A stretch of DNA of 64,000 nucleotides. Source: Incurvaria masculella (lineage: Eukaryota > Arthropoda > Insecta > Lepidoptera > Incurvariidae). Shown here piece by piece: positions 56,286 through 64,000 of this stretch. The stretch is taken from contig OX335662.1 in the NCBI GenBank assembly GCA_946894095.1, positions 12,418,001-12,482,000 on the forward strand, in the 5' to 3' direction. The position numbers and the translations under genes are program-made. How positions within the stretch are numbered: the first letter of the stretch is position 1; each line of letters begins with the position of its first letter. A model generated the notes under the pieces. That model did no database searches. It was not told the origin of the DNA and was given only the letters and a program-made list of their open reading frames with translations.

Positions 56286-56751
56286 TGAATCCTGAATACA
56301 AGATTATTTATCATATTCTTGGGATGCATAACTGACCGAGCGATGCGCGTGCGCAGCGTAGCGTCTCCGTTTTAGCTTGGACAAAAATGCTTTAGTATGT
56401 CAGTCCGACTTCCCCCGGCTGTTATCGTCTACAGGTAGCATTTCTCAACAGATTCTCGTGAAATTTTGAGAGCAGCTTCGATAATTATGCGGACATTTTT
56501 GGCGAACCAGTTTTTGAAAAAATATTCCAAAAAGTGACCCAAAAATTTGTTTTTTTGACACCTAAGTGAGAAAAATACAATAAAAAGAATAGGATTTTGT
56601 TTTAAGGTGAGCGGAGAACATGTATTTAGTTTTAACCTATGCAAAGACAGACTCGCCCGGTCTGGAGCTTAGATAGCCCACTTATTGTACTAAGTTGTAA
56701 ACGAAAGCACTGCACTGATAGCAACTGCAACTGCGATTTTTATGCAAACTG

Positions 56752-56905
56752 ACTAATGCCACACAATTACCGTTATGATATTGGCCCAATACACCACACT
56801 CACGAAGGAAATATGTGCCAAGCCATGACCTTCACTTTATGAGCACGGCTACATTGAACTTCGACCCTTTTTCATCCAATGCGACGATACCAACTCGGGC
56901 GAGCT
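56752..56905 (-). mobile_element. SINE 3' part
   Basis: GCCACACAATTACCGTTATG and ATTGGCCCAATACACCACA are the inverted 3' end of the SINEs listed above. Head missing. Confidence 0.6.
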
Positions 56906-57002
56906 TAAACAGTAAAACTGGTTCACCACGTGCTGGTTTTCACTTTTTAATAAATTACATTTTGTGGGGTCACGCTGCTCATCTCGTACGTGAGTGATAG
57001 AT

Positions 57003-57541
57003 TAGGAGGTCGCGACAAAAATGGTAACGATAACGTAAATGGCTGAAACTGGGTTCACGGGATAAAGTACAACCCTCTGAAGCGAAATGTGTCAGGCTGC
57101 CTATTCCAAGTGGTCGCGTTACGTAGATAAGGCGCCTAAAAAAGTACTTATGGTGACAAAAAATATATGTGATAAGGTAAATGAATGCAAATGACGAAGC
57201 ATGAAAGTATCAATACATACTTGCTTAGCAATGCAAAAACGGAACAAATCTTTGATTGCATTTTATTGTTATATACGATTTAGGTTACAGATATAACTTT
57301 GGGTATATTTAATTAAAAAATCGACTGGCTATTGTTGTATAATTAATAGGTATCAATGTTTATAGACAATCAGAATATTCATCTGCTGGGACATACCAAC
57401 ATCTGTTTTATAAAGCCAATCTAGATAACGCAACCACTTGGCACGGGCAGACCGACATATTTAGCATCAGAGGGTTGGTCTCTAACACGTGAACCCAGAT
57501 TCAGCCATTTACCTTATCGTGACCAAAAATGTCGTGACCTC
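57003..57541. mobile_element. MITE with about 130-bp inverted ends
   Basis: GGAGGTCGCGACAAAAATGG at the left pairs with CCAAAAATGTCGTGACCTCC at the right. The pairing continues inward through GGTTCACG and CCAAGTGG blocks. 539 bp, non-coding; family unknown to me. Confidence 0.8.
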
Positions 57542-57711
57542 CCGGAATATGAGGACGGTTACGAAAACACTAAAATCAATGTAAACTATAAGATTGCACT
57601 GGTGTTGCACATGGTAAATAGTAACCATGGTATTTAACTATAAGTTTGGTACTAGCGTTGGGTCATTCCGGGTGCATCCCATTCCAAGAAACCGTTTCCT
57701 CTGTTTTTAAC

Positions 57712-58045
57712 CGACTACAAAAAAGGTGGAGGTTTTTTTAGTTAGTTACCTCAGAACTTTCGCCTGATGATATTTTGATGATTTTTTTATTTGAAAGCTG
57801 AGGCTTCCTGTGTAGTTCGATTTCAATTTGGTTTAGTTCTGACGATGATATCCATGTGAAAATCATATAAGCCTTAAATTTGCATTAAGTATGTGCGCGA
57901 CAAATGGACGAATAACTCAATATCACGCCAACCGATTTCGATGATTTTTTTTTATTGGAAAGGACGTGTACAAATTATTTAGTGTATCTAAGATTCACTA
58001 AAAATACACAAATAAACAACATTTTTTACAAAAAAACCGACTTTA
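57712..58045 (+). mobile_element. TTTTAACCGACT repeat fragment
   Basis: Starts GTTTTTAACCGACTACAAAA and ends near AAAAAACCGACTTTAAAG. The same AACCGACTTC ends occur at the centre and right edge of the giant palindrome. Confidence 0.5.
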
Positions 58046-58284
58046 AAGAAAAAGTATTCCAAAACCAATTAACATTCCACTCCTCACTAGCCTTACTGAG
58101 TCCTATTCCCATTTACTCTTCATTAAGTTATATCCATTCCGTCTTATATTAAAGACATTCCAGGCGGCTGAATAGTCATTCCACACCGCATAAATATCAT
58201 ATTCCAGAGGAGAACCGTACGTAAATCTACCGTGTGACCCTTTTTTGTTGCTTATTCGACATTGAAAACCTGTACCCGAAATCT

Positions 58285-58614
58285 CAGTTGTCACCTAAAT
58301 TGGCGTTTACGGCAAACCAATTGACTGGCGTTTTCAAATATATGGAGAGATTGAAGAGCGCGCGCAGTGGGCGTTAATCGAACTAACATTTGAGAGTCCG
58401 AGCTTGATTTGACAGCTTACTCAACGTTGCCGTAAATACGTCGACGTTGGCGTTTACGTCGACTCCGCGTTTTCATACAAATCGGAAGTCCGAGTTTGAC
58501 TTTGACAGCTTGAAGAAGTAAAACCACAGAATATCTAGTAAAATCTTGTATGGAGTTTGGAGAAAACGCCAGTCGATCGGTTTGCCGTAAACGCCAATTT
58601 AGGTGAGAACTCAG
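58285..58614. mobile_element. MITE with about 50-bp inverted ends
   Basis: CTAAATTGGCGTTTACGGCA and GACTGGCGTTTTC at the left; the inverted GAAAACGCCAGTC and CCGTAAACGCCAATTTAG at the right. About 330 bp. Confidence 0.8.
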
Positions 58615-58900
58615 ACTGACCACTCTGGATCCGAATTAAGATTTTTGGGGTTTTTCGGAGCCTCCGCCATTCCGGAGTGACGACTTTCTTTTTGCTTTGC
58701 TCATCTCGGCCCGCCGATCCGGTATAGCCGTTCCGGATTGATATTATAGCCACTCCGGAAAGGAAATGTAATCATTCCCGAGTGGAAATTTTAACCATCG
58801 CAGATGGTTGTGGGGTCTCGCCGGACTCTCGAAGAAACATTGGACCTTCATTCCGGAGGTCATACCGGACGTGCGGAGTAGGAATGTGAATGCATTCCTT

Positions 58901-59275
58901 TTTAGGATTCCGTACCCTAAGGGTGAAAACGGAACCCTATTACTAAGACTCCGCTGTCCGTCCGTCCGTCTGTCACAGGGCTGTATCTCATGAACCGTAA
59001 TAGGTAGGAAGCTGAAATTTTCACAGAGTGTGTATTTATTTTGCTGCTAGAACAACAGATAGGTAAAATAAAAAAATTAAGGGCCCCCTTTACAAACTGT
59101 GTGTTTTTCAGGGTTCCGTACCCAAAGGGTGAAAACGGAACCCTATTACTAAGACTCCGCTGTCCGTCCGTCCGTCCGTCACAGGGCTGTATCTCATGAA
59201 CCGTAATAGGCAGCTGAAATGTTCACATAGTGTGTATTTATTTTTCCGCTATAACAACAAATAGGTAAAATAAAT
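58901..59275 (-). repeat. (GACG)n dispersed repeat, two copies in tandem
   Basis: GGATTCCGTACCCTAAGGGT (58907) and GGGTTCCGTACCCAAAGGGT (59111) each begin a truncated copy with few GTCC units and a TATAACAACAAATAGG-like end. Confidence 0.82.
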
Positions 59276-59459
59276 GGGAGGCACATGCAATTTTGGTTTG
59301 ATTATTGTTACGAACATTTACTATATTTGTGTATGTGTGTGTGTGTGTCTATGATTTTTGCTTATTAGTCTTTTTTTATATAGTTTCGTTTTTTAATAGT
59401 TTTTAAGAAACATTATTTTTCAATGTTTACATTCTACTACTCAATACACTTTATTTTTC

Positions 59460-59545
59460 GGTAGGGTTAGTTGTAAGATATTGCTTTTTAGCAATAAGCT
59501 CGCCCTTTACATGTATGTATTAAAGAGTAAATAAATAAATAAATA
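59460..59545 (+). mobile_element. LINE 3' tail
   Basis: AGCAATAAGCTCGCCCTTTA, then AGAGTAAATAAATAAATAAA. A retroelement 3' end with a microsatellite tail; body not identified. Confidence 0.45.
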
Positions 59546-59574
59546 CAAAAAACGTGATTATCTTGTGTTAAATC

Positions 59575-60168
59575 TTGTACGACTCGCACTTGTTTCAGTT
59601 AAATCTTCCTTCGCGTGCGAGTCCGACTCGCACTTGTTTTTGTTAAATCTTCCTTCGTGTGCGAGTCCGACTCTCACTTGTTTTTGTTAAATCTTCCTTC
59701 GTGTGCGAGTTCTACTCGCACTTGCTTTTGTTAAATCTTCCTTCGTGTGCGAGTTCTACTCGCACTTGTTTTTGTTAAATCTTCCTTCGTGTGCGAGTTC
59801 TACTCGCACTTGTTTTTGTTAAATCTTCCTTCGTGTGCGAGTTCTACTCGCACTTGTTTTTGTTAAATCTTCCTTCGTGTGCGAGTTCTACTCGCACTTG
59901 TTTTTGTTAAAATTCCTTCGTGTGCGAGTTCTACTCGCACTTGTTTTTGTTAAATCTTCCTTCGTGTGCGAGTCCGACTCGCACTTGTTTTTGTTAAATC
60001 TTCCTTCGTGTGCGAGTTCTACTCGCACTTGTTTTTGTTAAATCTTCCTTCGTGTGCGAGTCCGACTCGCACTTGTTTTTGTTAAATCTTCCTTCGTGTG
60101 CGAGTTCTACTCGCACTTGTTTTTGTTAAATCTTCCTTCGTGTGCGAGTCCGACTCGCACTTGTTTTT
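59575..60168. repeat. Minisatellite, about 13 x 44 bp, from the end of the (GACG)n repeat
   Basis: Unit: TTAAATCTTCCTTCGTGTGC, then GAGT(TCT or CCG)ACTCGCAC, then TTGTTTTTG. The CTTCGTGTGCGAGTCCGACT part is the end of the (GACG)n repeats. Each unit contains an inverted repeat GTGCGAGT/ACTCGCAC. Two unit types exist and alternate over the last five or so copies. Confidence 0.9.
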
Positions 60169-60482
60169 CCAATGCTTAGTAGTCATTTTGTTATTCGATG
60201 AAAACATTTATATCGCCCGAAGTGTTACGTTTTGAAAACTACGCATGGTTCTGTAATACCATATTTACCGTACCGGAATAAATAATTTCTGTTACGTCAT
60301 CAATGTGTTAACGCATTGGAATTTTCAGTGGTGAACTTACTTATAAAATTTGAAGAATGACGGAAGTTTATGATGATTTATGGTTTTCCTCTCGATATTT
60401 CTGGTATGCTTCAAATTCGACCAGGAAATTTTCCGATGAAAATGACTGAACATTACATATAAACGAATGCGATGAAATACAA

Positions 60483-60998
60483 AAAAATCAGCCAAGTGCG
60501 AGTCGGACTCGCACACGAAGGGTTCCGTACAAAACACACGTTTTTTGTATGGGGCTCGTCTTTACTTTATATTCAGTCAGTCAGCGTGTTTGCGTCCACT
60601 GCTGGACATACGCCTCTCCAATTTTCCTCCAGTCCTCCCGGCCTTCAGCGGTACGGAACCACTGCTTTCCGCCAACGCACTTAATGTCGTCGTCCCACCT
60701 GGCGGGTGGTCTTCCCACACTCCGTTTTCCTGTCCACGGCCGCCAGTGTAGGACACGGTTACTCCAACGGTCGTCGTCTCTTCGGCTGACATGACCAGCC
60801 CACTGCCACTTGAGCTTAGCCACCCGGTGTCCAATATCGACTACTTTGGTACGTGGTTATACCTATGTGTTGTTACAGCGGCAAATTTAATACACACTCT
60901 GTGAAAAATTAAGCTGCCTACCAATTACGGTTCATGAGATACAGCCCTGTGACAGACGGATGGACGAACGGACGGATGGACGGATGGACGGATGGACG
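60483..60998 (+). repeat. (GACG)n dispersed repeat, split by an RTE tail
   Basis: 60483-60576 is the left part (AAGTGCGAGTCGGACTCGCA) and 60854-60998 the right part (GTTGTTACAGCGGCAAATTT and the GACGGATG run). They join when 60577-60853 is removed. Confidence 0.82.
60577..60853 (-). mobile_element. RTE LINE 3' tail, truncated, nested
   Basis: The minus frame gives KLKWQWAGHVSRRDDDRWSN and ends QQWTQTR, with a CAGTCAGTCAG tail. Truncation point nearly the same as at 2369-2662. Confidence 0.85.
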
Positions 60999-60999
60999 G

Positions 61000-61086
61000 G
61001 TTCCGTACCCAAAGGGTGAAAACGTAACCCTATTACTAAGCCTCCGCTCTCCGTCCGTCCGTCCGTCCGTCTGTCTGTCTGTCACT
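61000..61086 (-). repeat. (GACG)n dispersed repeat, short inverted fragment
   Basis: GGTTCCGTACCCAAAGGGTG and a GTCC/GTCT run. Adjoins the SINE head at 61088. Confidence 0.75.
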
Positions 61087-61087
61087 C

Positions 61088-61417
61088 GCTGTGCTCGTAG
61101 CCTAGTGGCGCGGGGACTGGCCTAGCGTACCAGAGGCCTGGGTTCAATACCGACATGCACCAATGTCTTTCTATTTCCGAGTTAGATTTCCGAGAGCATT
61201 TCGTCACGAATGCGAGTTGCTCCATGGTTCGGAATCCATGTAAAACTGTAGGTCCCGTTCCCCTACGAGGTGATAGGGTTTAAGCCCGCCCGGGTTGGTA
61301 CCATCGCATTGGTACCATCGCATCGCACCTAATTCCTTCGGGAATGTGGTGTATTGGGCTAATATCATAATGGTAGTTGTGTGGTATTAGCCATCTATGT
61401 CAGGTCGCATAAAAAAA
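61088..61417 (+). mobile_element. tRNA-headed SINE
   Basis: GCTCGTAGCCTAGTGGCGCG head, GGGTTCAATACC B box, full body with a central deletion, end TGGTATTAGCCATCTATGTC. Confidence 0.75.
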
Positions 61418-61913
61418 ATGTACATATATTAAAGTGACTATGTATCTTCGTTTGATTCAGCTTTTGATTCAGATTTATTAATGTGTTGGTTCTAAAGAAG
61501 TATTGTTCACATGTTTTAATTAAAAACTTTATGAAAACGAATGTTCTGAGAATGTATGAAATATTTATAAAGTTTGTTTTCAAATTGCGTCCTATTACTC
61601 ATTGATGCTTGGAACATATAACGACCTATAATTGAGCCTTTTATATACGTCCCGATTTGACCTAATTGGAGCACCTGGAAAACCATTTGAAGAGCTGGAG
61701 AGAAATGCCAACTAGAAAAATCTCGAAAGAAATTTTCAACAGCCCGTCTTATTGAATAATGGATGTAGATCACCTGAAACTTTCAGAATTTCGAGTAATT
61801 TGCTCAAATATACATGACAATGACTTAAGAAGTTTTCATTGTTACAAATTGCAAAGAACATTTTAAAAGAAATGAATGAATGGTTATGTAATAGACAGTT
61901 CTGTTGGACTTCT
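61418..61913. other. No feature recognised
   Basis: AT-rich sequence with chance ORFs; no repeats shared with the rest of the window were noticed. Confidence 0.5.
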
Positions 61914-62160
61914 TAAGGTGGGCCTTCCCGCTCAACTGCCCATAAAAACGTGGATCTTCTCATGCGCATATTTCTTGTCAGAGAACCAAAATTATTATCA
62001 AAACAGCTTTATTTGATCGAACTAAATATCTGATGATCATTAGCGTTGTAATATAGTGTTTGGTTTCTAAGTTAAAATTAAATTAAGTTAAAGTTCGAAT
62101 TTTTCGCTCGTTTTATAGAATAACTTTGTAGGATGATTACTCTACGATGAAATAAAAACA
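61914..62160 (+). mobile_element. TTAAGGTGGCCCA MITE, copy 6, degenerate left part
   Basis: TTAAGGTGGGCCTTCCCGCT and ATTTCTTGTCAGAGAACCAA identify it. It stops where the next copy begins. Confidence 0.65.
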
Positions 62161-62162
62161 TC

Positions 62163-63619
62163 TTAAGGTGGCCCATCCCGCTCAACTTCCCATACAAACG
62201 GGGAAAGAAGATCACGCCCATATTTCTTGTCAGAGCTCCCAAATTTTGCTCAAAATAGCTTTATTTGATCGAACTAGATGTCTGATGACCGTTCGCATAG
62301 TGAAATTCTTAGTTATAAGGTCCGAAAGTTCGAATTTTTTGCGCGATTTGTACAATAACTTTGGAGGCGGATTACGCAGTGATAAAGTAAGAACATCTAA
62401 TAAATATTATAAAGGGGAAAGTTTGTAATAATGGATGGATGGATGGATGGATGGATGGATGGATGGATGGATGTTTGTTACTCTTTCACGTAAAAACTAC
62501 TGAATGGATTTTAATGAGTCTTTACAATAATATAGCTTATACATCAGAATAACACATAGGCTACAATTTATAAAGATATTGTGCCCATGGGCTTTAGAAC
62601 TTTCACGGGGCTGCGAAAACGATGCCGGTAGCGCTACTTCACACCAGGGGGAGCGGGGCCGGGGGCGGCGGCGGGAGCGGGGCCGGGGGCGGGGCGGGCG
62701 GTGCGACGGGGGCGGGTGCGGGGAGGGCGGGGGGCGGGTACGGCTTGGTATTTCCCGCAACTTTAGGACTACTTGGCAAAATCCTTGAGAACCAATTACT
62801 TGATTTAGATGCGGATTGTATCTACGTCTAGCCTGATTCTACTCAAAACTTATAGGCTACATAATATAACGCTTCATTACCTGAAGGGTGAGTAGAGTAT
62901 TAAATTCTTATAACTTGCGAACCACTAACCCGATTTATGTGCGTATTTTATCAATGTATAGGATCTCTGGGAGCAGTCAGGTTCGAGATGGGTTACTGTT
63001 TTCGATGTTGAGGCTAGCTGTGGGTTGGAGTCCACGCAAAACTTACCTACATTATACGTTACTTACTTACTAGGTAAACAATATTGCAGTGCAAGCGCAG
63101 AAAGGTTCTGGCGGCAAATGGTTTTTTTTTAAATAGCTACCAAATGTCAACGAAGCTCTAAATGGGAATTATTGGATGTTACTCACTAAATCATGCTATT
63201 TCGGCTCGAACGATCTTGATTAAATTTGGTAGATTGATACATTGTCCTGGACCAGTTTGACCCTATTTTGGACCAGTCATGTGAGCCGACACTAACCCGA
63301 GCGGAGCCGGGTACCGCAGCTAGTCTTAAATAGATTAGTCATCAGACATAACTTATTTAATCAAGATTTATAATCTATTTGGTTTTTGTTAGATTTTTGA
63401 CCACAGCGGTCGTGCTTTACTTTTAGCCATAAGTCGTTTTGTAATTAAAATCTTACCAAATCATACACTATGCTCATTGTCTTTTTTGTGGACATGTTGC
63501 ATATTCCTCATCACGAAGCCTGTCTTTTTCTTTGAAACATAGAAGATCTCAGAGCGCAACAGCACGGTTTTGTACCGTGCCCGCGAATGAGTTAGTGCCG
63601 CCGGGTTGGGCCACCTTAA
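62163..63619 (+). mobile_element. TTAAGGTGGCCCA MITE, copy 7, interrupted by a Helitron
   Basis: 62163-62395 and 63324-63619 are the two halves; they join cleanly as GAACA|TCTTAAATAGATTAG when the Helitron is removed. Confidence 0.85.
62396..63323 (+). mobile_element. Non-autonomous Helitron H1, copy 2
   Basis: TCTAATAAATATTATAAAGG to GGGTACCGCAGCTAG, 928 bp, nearly identical to 36597-37539. Inserted between A and T of the MITE. Confidence 0.92.
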
Positions 63620-63884
63620 AAAGATTATTCATCAGACATAGCTTGTTTCATTAAAATGTATAATCAATTTGGGTTTTTGTTTCATTTTTGACTATACCGG
63701 TCGTGATTAACTTTAAGTTACAAGTTGTTAGGTAATTAAATTTTTCTTAAATCTTACAAAATCAAACACAAGGCATGCGCATAGTTCGTCTTTTTTTTTT
63801 AAACAGAGAAGGTCCCAGAGCGCAGTAACACGGTTTTGTTCCGTGCCCGCGAATCAGTTAGTCCCGCCGGGAAGGGCCACCTTT
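63620..63884 (+). mobile_element. TTAAGGTGGCCCA MITE, copy 8, right part
   Basis: ATTCATCAGACATAGCTTG to GGAAGGGCCACCTTTAA. Diverged; directly follows copy 7. Confidence 0.65.
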
Positions 63885-64000
63885 AATAGTAATTATGAAG
63901 TGAAACTTTTTTGCAGGCGGGTTTTAAATATTGAAGCATTACGGAAAATTAATATCGCTAAAGACAGTCGTCACCCTATCAATTCTCCATACTACGGGCT

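Overview
The window looks like nuclear DNA from a moth or butterfly (Lepidoptera). It is AT-rich and packed with transposons. The host genes are multi-exon with short GT-AG exons, and their promoters have the arthropod TATA plus TCAGT arrangement. Repeat families familiar from lepidopterans are present: Helitrons ending in CTAG, mariner, RTE and Jockey/CR1 LINEs, tRNA-headed SINEs, and (GACG)n-bearing dispersed repeats. No bacterial operon, CRISPR array or rRNA gene was seen.

Host genes. Two flavin-containing monooxygenase (FMO) genes lie head to tail on the minus strand. Gene B is complete: nine exons from 38656 down to 18403, 483 codons plus stop, with signal peptide, FAD motif, FMO signature and NADPH motif, and a TATA/Inr promoter at 38724-38756. 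Gene A lies downstream: six exons from 12243 down to 2690, 314 codons, with its own TATA/Inr promoter at 12331-12362. Its last three exons should lie beyond the left edge. Exon sizes and phases match between A and B, so they are tandem duplicates. Insect FMOs with signal peptides N-oxygenate plant toxins such as alkaloids; a detoxification role is inferred. The only other host-like trace is a possible first exon of a THAP-domain protein at 15496-15575.

Repeats inside the genes. Gene A exon 3, which carries the FAD motif, is bracketed by two minisatellites. One repeats its 3' splice site (7 x 63 bp) and the other its 5' splice site (4 x 55 bp). Gene B intron 1 contains a 4.4 kb near-perfect palindrome, a Helitron inserted in a recognisable older repeat, and a MITE. 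A mariner copy starts about 13 bp after the exon 5 splice donor of gene B.

Right half (39-64 kb). A nearly complete LINE has an ORF1 with an FP-like domain and an ORF2 with endonuclease and reverse transcriptase. It is cut in ORF2 by a 10.5 kb block whose ends are about 0.9-1.2 kb inverted arms, each holding three 140-bp subrepeats. Inside that block are another LINE with an intact 341-codon mariner nested in it, RTE and Penelope-like fragments, a MITE and a further LINE. A fragment of the same terminal family occurs at 583-985. To the right are a LINE 3' end, several MITEs, a 44-bp minisatellite grown from the end of a dispersed repeat, and a Helitron nested in a MITE.

All exon boundaries and repeat limits were read by eye. 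Long ORFs outside the genes and transposons named here appear to be chance.
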